The translations under genes were made by a program, and so were the position numbers. From the NCBI GenBank assembly GCA_964546285.1, contig CAZJJK010000090.1, positions 1 to 14,237 of the forward strand: a stretch of DNA of 14,237 bases. The letters run 5' to 3'. The notes beneath the pieces were generated by a model that worked only from the letters and a program-made list of their open reading frames with translations, was not told the origin of the DNA and searched no databases. Source of the DNA: CAZJJK01 sp964546285 (lineage in GTDB: Bacteria > Spirochaetota > Spirochaetia > Treponematales > Breznakiellaceae). Shown piece by piece: positions 7,622 to 14,237 of this stretch (its first letter is position 1; each line of letters begins with the position of its first letter).

Positions 7622-8083
7622 ATGCGTTGTCCAAATTGCGGCGGCTTGGATGATAAAGTTCTTGAATCAAGAAGCTTAGCTTCCGGCGAGTCTATCCGCC
7701 GTAGACGCGAATGCGTTAGCTGCGGCTATCGTTTTACAAGCTATGAGCGTATAGAGGAAAAACAACTCATGGTCATAAAAAAGAACGGCCGCCGCGAGCC
7801 CTTTGACAGAAACAAGATAGAACGAGGACTTAGGCGAGCGCTGGAAAAACGGTCCGTCTCCGAAAGATCGATAGAAAATTTAGTGAATGAAATAGAGGAT
7901 TCCGCGGCCCTGCTTGGCAAGGGCGATCATGAAATAGCCGCGGGGGTTTTAGGAGCTTTGGTTCTTGAAAAATTACACGCTTTGGATAAGGTAGCTTATA
8001 TACGATTCGCGTCCGTGTATCGACATTTTGGCAATATCGATGAATTCATCAGCGAAATTCAAAAATTGGATGAGAAAAACTGA
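7622..8083 (+). CDS. nrdR: transcriptional repressor NrdR
   Basis: NrdR represses ribonucleotide reductase genes when dATP/ATP bind its ATP-cone, so it ties dNTP supply to demand. The 153-aa length is standard. The N-terminal zinc ribbon has Cys3, Cys6, Cys31 and Cys34 around the basic stretch SIRRRRE. The ATP-cone starts at about residue 49 (LMVIKKNGRREPFDRNKIERGL) and runs to about 138, ending with VAYIRFASVYRHF, a hallmark of the family. ATG at 7622 has GGAGGA at 7612-7617 as ribosome site. The next gene starts 20 bp downstream on the same strand. No nrd structural gene is in the window, so its targets lie elsewhere. Confidence 0.97.
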   Translation: MRCPNCGGLDDKVLESRSLASGESIRRRRECVSCGYRFTSYERIEEKQLMVIKKNGRREPFDRNKIERGLRRALEKRSVSERSIENLVNEIEDSAALLGKGDHEIAAGVLGALVLEKLHALDKVAYIRFASVYRHFGNIDEFISEIQKLDEKN

Positions 8084-8103
8084 AGCTTATTTAGGAAACA
8101 GCG

Positions 8104-8883
8104 ATGGAACTTGTTAAGCTTACCGTGCGCCGGCACGGGATTATCGCGTTAAACGATTTAAGCCTTGTCTTTCCCGACGGGCGGATTAGCGCCCTTATCG
8201 GCTCCAATGGCGCCGGCAAAACAAGCCTGCTCCGTTACTTATCCGGACAAATCCAACCTGTGGAAGGTTTTACGCTGTTTGAGGGCAGTAAGATCGATCT
8301 TAGGTCCAACGACTGGCGGGCCAAGCTTGGCATTGTTCCAGACGATGACGCGCTATTTACGGAACTTACTGTCAGTGAACAACTAGCGTTAGCCGCCACC
8401 TGTTACGGCTTGACTGAGGCCGAAGGTCAAAATCGAATTGAAAAACTCCTTTCCCTTTTTGACCTTGGCGAAAAACGCGACGCCTTAGGCCGCGAGCTGT
8501 CCGCGGGCATGAAAAAACGTGTATCCCTTGCCCTTGCTTTAATACATGGGCCCCGCGTTTTTTTAATGGATGAGCCTTTGAACGCCTTGGATTATATCTC
8601 CGGCGAAACCTTTTTCCGCCTTCTCGCCACGCTTAAGGACGCTAAACGTACCGTTATAATCTCCGGACATCATGTGGCGGCGCTCATCCGCGTGGCTGAT
8701 CGGGTGATTGAGCTGGAAAAGGGCCGGCTAAAGGCTTGCGTTGATATAGAGCAGGGCTCTGATTCTATGGCCATCTTGGAAAGATTAGGGCAGGTTGACA
8801 CAGACAAGGGCGAGAAAACAAACGGCGATAAGCCGAACGCGGTATATCAGGAGCCCATCGATCTTCATTGGATAAGGCGATGA
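8104..8883 (+). CDS. ABC transporter ATP-binding protein
   Basis: This 259-aa ATPase probably powers the membrane protein encoded next. Walker A GSNGAGKT is at 33-40, the signature LSAGM at 132-136, Walker B VFLMDEP at 152-158 with catalytic Glu157, and the switch His in SGHH at 189-190. The Q-loop reads GIVPDDD (76-82), with Asp where Gln is usual; acidic residues here occur in some exporter ATPases. The fold resembles the single-domain ATPases of ABC-2 type exporters. AGGAAA at 8093-8098 is the ribosome site. The C-terminal 40 residues after the core are charged and of no known function. The stop overlaps the next start as ATGA, so the two products are probably made in equal amounts. The substrate is unknown. 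Confidence 0.9.
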   Translation: MELVKLTVRRHGIIALNDLSLVFPDGRISALIGSNGAGKTSLLRYLSGQIQPVEGFTLFEGSKIDLRSNDWRAKLGIVPDDDALFTELTVSEQLALAATCYGLTEAEGQNRIEKLLSLFDLGEKRDALGRELSAGMKKRVSLALALIHGPRVFLMDEPLNALDYISGETFFRLLATLKDAKRTVIISGHHVAALIRVADRVIELEKGRLKACVDIEQGSDSMAILERLGQVDTDKGEKTNGDKPNAVYQEPIDLHWIRR

Positions 8884-9965
8884 CTTTTTTTAACGCGCTC
8901 ATGGCGACTCGGCGGCGAAGGCTCCGACCGGAAGCGTATTCCAGCGGTTTGAGCACACTGCTGCTAATTTTGTTGATAGCCGTCGGCGTTCGTATGGCAT
9001 CGAATTTGTATATTTCCGCGTTTTTAGCCGGCTCTATCTTTGGCCCAGGCGCCGCCAAGCTTGAACACACGGCAATGGCGGCCTTTTTCCTGAATTTTAA
9101 CTGTAGCTGGATGGCTTTTTTTCTAGCGACGGTTTCTCCCCTGTTTAGTTACCGGTCCATCCTCCGAAGCGCCACGGCTTCGCGCGCCGCTTACCTGCCT
9201 ATATCCCATACTAAACGTGTTTCAAGCATCCTTATCGCCGCCATTCGCGGCTTCCCAAGTTATATTCCCCTAGCTTTTTTCGTTAGCGCGTGGCTTATTG
9301 CGCCGGCGCCAATAAGGTCTGACGGCGCCGCACAGGGGCTTATTCTCCTATTTTTTGGCCTAGCGAGTGGAATGGGGCTAGTCGCGGTCGCCTGGTCGTT
9401 TCGGGTAAAAGAGGAGCATTTGGAGTTTATTCAGCTTATTTCGATTGCGGCCTGTTTATTCGCCAATCCAGACCCCTCACTAAGCGACGGAGCGGCGCGG
9501 ATTACCCTATTTTCCAGTATCGCTTTGACGCGGAACAGTCCCTTCCCGCTATTTTTATTACCGCTTAGCGGAGCCATATTCTTAGCCCTCTTATGCGCCG
9601 CCATGGGTGCGATAAACAGATTTCCGCGCAAGGTCGTTTCCGGCCGCTATCCGCTTCTATCCCTCTACTGGCGCGACATACCCGCAGCGGGTTTTCTTAC
9701 GCTCTTTTTTATCGAACTGTTTTTGATTTTTTACCATGCCTCTACCCGAACAAGCGTGAAAAATATACTCATTTTTACCTTTATTTTTCGCTGCTTATGG
9801 TTCGCGGCCTTCGCTGTCCGGGCTGAAAACGCTATCGCGAACGTATTTGGGCCCATACAAACCCGTTCCAGACATCGTATTTACAGCCGAGCCGTCACCG
9901 CCCACGCCGCCCTAAGCGTTTTACCGCTGTTAGCGTATTTCATTAAACGTTTTCTATTAACGTAA
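8880..9965 (+). CDS. polytopic membrane protein, probable ABC-2 type permease
   Basis: The 361-aa product is strongly hydrophobic. From this start it has eight or nine likely membrane segments: about 23-41, 64-88, 114-141, 150-172, 180-196, 222-244, 268-286, 295-313 and 338-357. An Arg-rich N-terminus (RRRRLR, 11-16) suits a cytoplasmic start. I recognise no family signature; the permease role rests on hydrophobicity and on the ATGA overlap with the ABC ATPase. A TTG at 8868 would add four residues, but ATG 8880 is preferred because of the overlap. The stop lies only about 45 bp from the broken end of an insertion sequence, so loss of a longer C-terminus cannot be excluded. Confidence 0.75.
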   Translation: MTFFNALMATRRRRLRPEAYSSGLSTLLLILLIAVGVRMASNLYISAFLAGSIFGPGAAKLEHTAMAAFFLNFNCSWMAFFLATVSPLFSYRSILRSATASRAAYLPISHTKRVSSILIAAIRGFPSYIPLAFFVSAWLIAPAPIRSDGAAQGLILLFFGLASGMGLVAVAWSFRVKEEHLEFIQLISIAACLFANPDPSLSDGAARITLFSSIALTRNSPFPLFLLPLSGAIFLALLCAAMGAINRFPRKVVSGRYPLLSLYWRDIPAAGFLTLFFIELFLIFYHASTRTSVKNILIFTFIFRCLWFAAFAVRAENAIANVFGPIQTRSRHRIYSRAVTAHAALSVLPLLAYFIKRFLLT

Positions 9966-11070
9966 GCCCCCTACTCCTCCACGTCGATGAACGCCCCGTA
10001 CGCCCAGCCCTCTTCCCCGAAGGAAGCCGCTCGACGCCCATATCGCTTTTCAATTCACTGTGGTACTGCTCGCTGGTACCGTGGTCATGGTAGAGCGCGA
10101 TCACGGCCTCCGGCGACTCATACATATTGGTCCACCAGGTTTCTATTTCAAGGTCTCTCACCAACAAGCGGTTGCCTTGAGCGTCGATTGTGCGCTCAGT
10201 TACCTGGAATACGATATCGAAGGCGGGCATGTCTTGATCAGCCTGCGGGTGGTGTTTGGTAATCACGCCGGTATACACGTCCTTTCCGGGACGATCCTGT
10301 CTTTTCTGTCCAAGCGTTTGGGCCATATCATGCCAGTAGGCGACGGATTCGCGGCGAAGATTACGCTTTATGATAAAAAAGGGAGATGCACCCGCCTGTT
10401 CGACAAAGGTTTTGATGGTATCGATGGCATCATTGCCGCCATCCAAGCGAAACAATAGCGGATGCGCCGCGTTCGGTAAACTTGCGATCACCGAGAGATT
10501 CCGCCGCAGGAAATCCGGCGTTTCCTTCTGGCAATGTTGCGATCCGGGACGAAGCTCGCAATCGAGCATATACCCTTCGCTTCCGATGTAACTGAAGATC
10601 GGCGCATAGCCGTCGGTCCCCATATAGGTCCGACTAACTCCTTCCTTGTGCGAACCGGTGTTGTCCAAAATGGAGACATCGACGTCGATCGGGAGATACT
10701 TCCGCCCTGCGATTTCAATCGGCGTGAGTTTTGCTTGCCTGAGGATAGCGTTGTTGCAGGTTCGGATTTTCGCGATAAGGTCCGGCTCAGCGGCCAACTT
10801 TTCCAGGTATAGGCGCAACGTTTCTTGGGCGGGAACGAATGATAGACCAAACGACTGCGCGAATAGCACGTTATCGCGGTATAAAGCGATTTCCTCGAAG
10901 CTGGATCGTCCTTGAGCTAATAAACCGTACATACTGACAAGGGCGTTATTCATGGAGCGCCGACGACCAAGAAGCTGGGTTAGGCCGGATCGCTTGGCAA
11001 TTTCGCCGACCAGAGCCAGTCCCGCTACACTTTCAAGCCGTTCAGTGGTAGATTGAATCACGAAAGCCAT
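9943..11070 (-). pseudogene. IS1380-family DDE transposase, C-terminus lost
   Basis: The protein matches the IS1380 / DDE group 1 transposases. Counted from the ATG at 11070, the catalytic Asp is in the LPIDVDVSILDNTGS segment (Asp129/131), the second Asp in FRLDGGND (Asp210), and the Glu in GTSEQYHSELKSD (Glu335 or 339). GGAGG at 11077-11081, 6 nt before ATG 11070, fixes the start; a GTG at 11076 is less likely. After ERLPSGK (at about 10009-10032) the expected downstream family sequence is missing and the frame runs into unrelated residues to a stop at 9943. Roughly 60-90 residues are therefore lost (inferred from the usual family length), and the element is probably inactive. The frame overruns the end of the permease gene on the other strand. 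Confidence 0.85.
9966..10020 (-). other. scar between permease stop and broken transposase, with a possible gene tail
   Basis: In a minus-strand frame different from the transposase, the sequence reads GEEGWAYGAFIDVEE and stops at TAG 9971-9973. That stop lies 6 bp from the permease stop on the other strand, which would be an ordinary convergent gene ending. It could be the last codons of a gene cut by the insertion sequence. The frame is short, and I do not recognise the peptide. Confidence 0.3.
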
Positions 11071-11192
11071 TATCACCCTCCAGGTGTTTGTGTCGTTGTG
11101 GTTAACTCACTATACACCATGGAGATGATTCTGGCTTTCTTTATTTTTGTACGGATTCAGGTAACAATTTGAGTAACTTGTCGTTTCGTTAG

Positions 11193-11369
11193 GAACCCGG
11201 TGTCCAATTTTATACGGAATTCGCTCCCTTGCTCGTGCCCTTTATGGTATTCCTTGTTGGTTTTGCTAATGCTATTTTTTATAGGGCAGCTCTAAAAACT
11301 TATGTACTGCTGCCAATTTTGTTGAAAAGCACATCATCTTTTCTCTCGCAGCCAACGGGGATTAACTAA
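11193..11369 (+). other. short open frame with a membrane-like segment, possible gene remnant
   Basis: Between TAG at 11190 and TAA at 11367 this frame encodes about 58 residues with a clear hydrophobic run (APLLVPFMVFLVGFANAIFY). It then runs into the left repeat of the mobile element. It has no ribosome site at a good start codon. The minus strand of the same stretch is also open for about 44 codons (containing EFRIKLDTGFLTKRQ), so coding direction cannot be decided. It may be a fragment of a host gene cut by insertions, or chance. Confidence 0.25.
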
Positions 11370-11569
11370 AAATACATTCGAAGGGTTTTGACGAGGGTAG
11401 CTCTAGACAGGCTTTTTGAGCCCAATGCGGTATTCGCACTACCAAGAATCTGGACTCGCTTTACGACAAGGTCTATGCGGCCATAAGATTCTATATAAAA
11501 ATCAGCGACTCAAACTTTCAACAGAATTGGCAGCAGTAGGAAAAACTTAGGTTAGTTTTTAGAGCTGCC
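11285..11569 (+). mobile_element. 285-bp inverted-repeat element, internally deleted insertion sequence
   Basis: The outer ends are a perfect 16-bp inverted repeat: GGCAGCTCTAAAAACT at 11285-11300 and AGTTTTTAGAGCTGCC at 11554-11569. An inner pair, ACTGCTGCCAATTTTGTTGA at 11306-11325 and TCAACAGAATTGGCAGCAGT at 11518-11537, matches at 19 of 20 positions. The element is too small for a transposase but keeps the final codons of one, so it looks like a deletion derivative able to move only with help from a full-length relative. No target-site duplication is obvious. A diverged relative of its left half lies at 81-205. Confidence 0.75.
11420..11539 (+). pseudogene. C-terminal remnant of a transposase inside the 285-bp element
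   Basis: After a TGA at 11417 the frame is open for 39 codons to TAG at 11537-11539. It contains TKNLDSLYDKVYAAIRFYIK and ends in QQNWQQ, encoded within the inner right repeat. A helical, Tyr- and Lys-rich tail ending inside the terminal repeat is typical of insertion-sequence transposases. The family cannot be fixed from this tail alone; an IS630-like or other DDE enzyme is a guess. It has no start and no catalytic part. Confidence 0.6.
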
Positions 11570-11604
11570 TTCGTAAATCCTATGAATATGCCTAGTCCAC
11601 AGGT

Positions 11605-14235
11605 TTATCCTTTTAGTATTCGGATGCTTCCCGCGGCTCCATCCACTAATACCATGTCGCCGTCCTTGAAAATCTCCGTTGCCCCTTCTATTCCAGCCAC
11701 GCAGGGTTTACCGTATTCCCTGGCGACTACGGCGCCGTGCTGAGTCGGACCGCCTATCTCCAAGATTACCGCCGCCGCGGTCACGAATAGGGGCGTCCAT
11801 CCTGGATCGGTCGCGCGGGCAACAAGGATTTCTCCCGGGAACAATGGCTTTTCATCCGGATAACGTAATACCTTGACTTTGCCCTCCACCGTACCCGAGG
11901 AAATTCCTAGGCCCCGGTATTCGTTTTCCATTTGAGCCTTACGTGGAGCCTTAAGGATTCTCCCACGAGAATCCAAGAGCGCCGGAAATTCCCGCACCTT
12001 CGCCCAATTCCGCCTCCACGTCAGGTTCGAATAGGCAGCCAAACGAAGGTCAAGGCTGGGATCCTTTAAGGCTCGTTCGATCTGGTCGAAGCTGAGGTTG
12101 AAGATGTCTTCCGGTTTATCTAGGCGGCCTTCGTCCGTGAATTTACGGCCGAGCGCCAGAGCTCTCCGCCTGAGTCTATAGATCGCGAAAACCATATAAT
12201 GTTTATGGATCTCCCTGAACCCTCCCAAGGTTACCCACACCTGGTAGTCCCTCTCGAACTTCTTCCTATTTGCCCCCTCAGGCAGGGAATCCCGGAGGAA
12301 GGCGTACGCCTCTTCCCGTTCCTTCCACGCTTCCTCAAATCTTTTTCTTCCGTAGCTAGCATCCTGTCTTCGGATCGCCCGCTCATGTAGGGTCGCGTAG
12401 AACGCCGCGGGATCATCCGCCGGCCTCACCATAGCAGCGTCTATTTCCATGGGACAACGGCAACCGTACCTATCTATGTACGCGTCGAAGTCCCTCCGGC
12501 ATTCCGTGGAGATTTTTCCAGCATCGGCAGCCGCGATCCATTCCCTGTAATTCTCGTAACGTCGTATCGACTCGTTGGAAATAAGCCGTTCGAGATCCAA
12601 TCCCATGGCCACGGTATTGTTATCTGGGAGTCCCCGTTCCAGCTTCGATACCGCATCGTGAAACTCAGGACCACGTCGTTTAAAGGTCTTCTTGATGGAC
12701 TCGAAAGCTATGGAATGGGAAGCGGTGGTCATGACGAGGGATAGGGAGACTAGGAAATCACCAAACCAATCGACGAGGGAGGAAGCCAGATCCCGGAATC
12801 CCTCGGTTTCCTCCTCGATCCTATTAAGTTCCAAGATCCGGGCGCGGCATCCTTCGTTGAAGCGTGCCTTGTAGCCCTGCGGATCTTTATACGGTTCGTA
12901 CTTGAGTCGAGTATACCGGCTCGTCGCCTTGATCACCTTAAATAAAAAAAACTTCAAGTTCTCCGGCTTACTGGAAGTCCGATATGCCCGAGGGGGTAGA
13001 TTGTCTAAGATGGAGACGACGATGGGATCCTCCCGGCTCAGCTTTTTAGCAAAGAACATCCCTCCAGGCACCTTGAGCGTATTGGTGATGTTGAGGTAGG
13101 TCCTCCCCTCAACGCCGCCAAAGAAGCCCTCTTCCAGCCCAGGCAGGTCGAGGCCGATAAGGCTCTTCGTGGCGCCGTTCTGGATCATGGAATAGAATTC
13201 GTTACCCAGGACTGACAGCGGCTGTTGCGCTCCCTGCCCGACCAGGGTGAAATCAAGATACAGCTTTCTCGGCTCTCCCGGCCGTGTCATCATGGATGGG
13301 GGAATGGAGAAAAGCGTCGTGATAGGCCTTGCCTGGAGAAGATATAGGACCCCCTTTTCATAAGCCCATTCGATATCCACCGGACCGCCTAAAATCTCCT
13401 CAGCCCGGACACATAATCCCGCCACCTCACGAACATCGGTGTCGCTGAGGGACCAATCCGTCGTGCCACTTATGGACCTTTCCTCGGTTCCGCCTCCTTT
13501 AATAGCGAAGACGCCCCCTTCCTTCCCGCCGAGCCTCTTATTGACAATCCGGTCCATTACTCTGTTGAAAACATAGGTATCGGGGGTCACCTTTCCCGAG
13601 ACGATCGACTCCCCTAGTCCGAAGGACGCGTTTACCAGGACCTCATCAAGGTCGTTTTCCAGGGGATTGGTGGAGAAAGCCGTGCCGGAGCGGTCCGCGC
13701 TGACGAGTCTCTGGATGACTACCGCGATTTTCACGTCCGCCGGATCGTATCCACGCTGCTGTTTATAGCTCGCGATCCTTATGTCCAGGCATGACGAGAA
13801 TACGCTTTTGATGGCGTCCATCAACGTAGACTCGGTCACAGCGAGAATACTCTCGTATGCCCCGGCGAAGGAGGAGTCTCCCGTATCTTCCTCGGGCGAA
13901 CTGGACCTAACCGCGAGCAAGGGCAAGGCGTCGCCGAAGACGTGCCGGAGGGTTTCCCGAAGGAGCAGCGAACGGGCGGGATCGAGTTCGAGCATCTTGG
14001 TCTGTTCCTTGAGCAGTCGGCAGGCCTCCGTTGATTCCTGTACATTTTCAGAACAGCGGCCGTTCCAGGCTTCGTCCGTACGTAGGAGGTCGATCCAGGG
14101 TTCGAAGAACGCCGTGCCCAAAACACAGCCTTCTGGAACACGAACGCCGGAGTTCATCGCACGTATCAGGGCCGATCCCTTGCCGCCTACGGTCCCCGGA
14201 GAAACTGCATCCCTTGTATCCAAACTCCATATCAT
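11605..14235 (-). CDS. PEP synthase-like dikinase with rifampin phosphotransferase architecture
   Basis: The 876-aa protein has an N-terminal ATP-grasp domain (about 1-310): GGKGSAL at 17-23, AVRSSSPEED at 108-117, SFAGAYESIL at 122-131, DIEW at 287-290 and QARPITT at 301-307. A long helical middle domain (about 311-770) includes REIHKHYMVF (674-683) and a LDKPEDIFNLSFDQI segment. The C-terminal phospho-His swivelling domain (about 773-876) carries His833 in GGPTQHGAVVAREYG. The protein ends there, so the PEP-binding barrel of true PEP synthase is absent. This order and length match rifampin phosphotransferase, which splits ATP and places the beta-phosphate on the drug; the real acceptor here is unknown. 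ATG 14235 is 2 bp from the window edge, so the ribosome site is unseen and a longer N-terminus is possible. GC is clearly higher than in the core genes, and decayed insertion sequences lie beside it, so acquisition by transfer is plausible. Confidence 0.8.
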   Translation of the reverse strand: MIWSLDTRDAVSPGTVGGKGSALIRAMNSGVRVPEGCVLGTAFFEPWIDLLRTDEAWNGRCSENVQESTEACRLLKEQTKMLELDPARSLLLRETLRHVFGDALPLLAVRSSSPEEDTGDSSFAGAYESILAVTESTLMDAIKSVFSSCLDIRIASYKQQRGYDPADVKIAVVIQRLVSADRSGTAFSTNPLENDLDEVLVNASFGLGESIVSGKVTPDTYVFNRVMDRIVNKRLGGKEGGVFAIKGGGTEERSISGTTDWSLSDTDVREVAGLCVRAEEILGGPVDIEWAYEKGVLYLLQARPITTLFSIPPSMMTRPGEPRKLYLDFTLVGQGAQQPLSVLGNEFYSMIQNGATKSLIGLDLPGLEEGFFGGVEGRTYLNITNTLKVPGGMFFAKKLSREDPIVVSILDNLPPRAYRTSSKPENLKFFLFKVIKATSRYTRLKYEPYKDPQGYKARFNEGCRARILELNRIEEETEGFRDLASSLVDWFGDFLVSLSLVMTTASHSIAFESIKKTFKRRGPEFHDAVSKLERGLPDNNTVAMGLDLERLISNESIRRYENYREWIAAADAGKISTECRRDFDAYIDRYGCRCPMEIDAAMVRPADDPAAFYATLHERAIRRQDASYGRKRFEEAWKEREEAYAFLRDSLPEGANRKKFERDYQVWVTLGGFREIHKHYMVFAIYRLRRRALALGRKFTDEGRLDKPEDIFNLSFDQIERALKDPSLDLRLAAYSNLTWRRNWAKVREFPALLDSRGRILKAPRKAQMENEYRGLGISSGTVEGKVKVLRYPDEKPLFPGEILVARATDPGWTPLFVTAAAVILEIGGPTQHGAVVAREYGKPCVAGIEGATEIFKDGDMVLVDGAAGSIRILKG

Positions 14236-14237
14236 TG

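Larger units (their letters stand above)
11082..11604. other. non-coding and decayed region between transposase and dikinase genes
   Basis: No intact gene is present. It holds the upstream part of the IS1380 remnant, including TATAGT on the minus strand near 11108-11113, which could be a -10 box for the transposase. An ambiguous open stretch follows at 11193-11369, then the 285-bp inverted-repeat element with a transposase tail at 11285-11569. The last 35 bp before the dikinase stop show no clear terminator for that gene. Confidence 0.6.

Noticed and set aside
10060..10458. Plus-strand frame of 132 codons
   Set aside because: It is antisense to the transposase, whose catalytic motifs are clear on the minus strand.
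11605..14235. Annotation as true PEP synthase (ppsA) or confirmed rifampin resistance
   Set aside because: The C-terminal PEP-binding barrel is missing, so it is not a standard PEP synthase. Drug specificity cannot be read from the residues I can see.
1..14237. CRISPR array, prophage, toxin-antitoxin or defence island
   Set aside because: No regularly spaced repeats, phage structural genes, integrase or small paired genes were seen on either strand.

Overview
The window looks like bacterial chromosome, most likely from a spirochaete close to Treponema. ClpP (LVPYVVEQTG start, FVDGEIND, ADMERDFYMSAEEA) and NrdR match the treponemal forms as I remember them. This is recognition from memory, not a search. 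The order tig-clpP-clpX-lon is also found in proteobacteria, so the assignment is moderate. Core genes are roughly 45-50% GC on the lines I counted. The gene at the right edge is visibly richer in GC.

Left part (1-6226): an AT-rich stretch carries a decayed mobile-element end. A near-consensus promoter follows, then tRNA-Leu(UAG), tRNA-Gly(GCC), a strong intrinsic terminator and a second GC-rich hairpin. Next is a tightly packed protein-quality-control cluster: trigger factor, ClpP, ClpX and Lon. clpP/clpX overlap by 20 bp and clpX/lon by 4 bp (ATGA), so these genes are probably translationally coupled. Together they cover nascent-chain folding and two ATP-dependent proteolysis machines.

Middle part (6227-9965): a GT4 glycosyltransferase lies on the minus strand, converging on lon and diverging from nrdR, with its own extended -10 promoter. 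On the plus strand, nrdR (repressor of ribonucleotide reductase genes) is followed 20 bp later by an ABC ATPase, which overlaps a polytopic membrane protein by ATGA. These three probably form one transcript. The ABC pair looks like an exporter of unknown substrate.

Right part (9966-14237): an accessory, scarred region. It holds an IS1380-type transposase whose C-terminus is lost, and about 520 bp of non-coding or decayed sequence. Within that lies a 285-bp inverted-repeat element that keeps only the last codons of a transposase. A diverged relative of its left half sits at the window start. At the far right is a long intact minus-strand gene for a dikinase with the domain layout of rifampin phosphotransferase: an ATP-grasp domain, a long middle domain and a C-terminal phospho-His domain, with no PEP-binding barrel.

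I found no CRISPR array, phage module, toxin-antitoxin pair or defence system. The points most worth checking are the 285-bp element and its relative, the scar at 9966-10020, the phosphotransferase-like gene, and the terminator/hairpin leader in front of tig.
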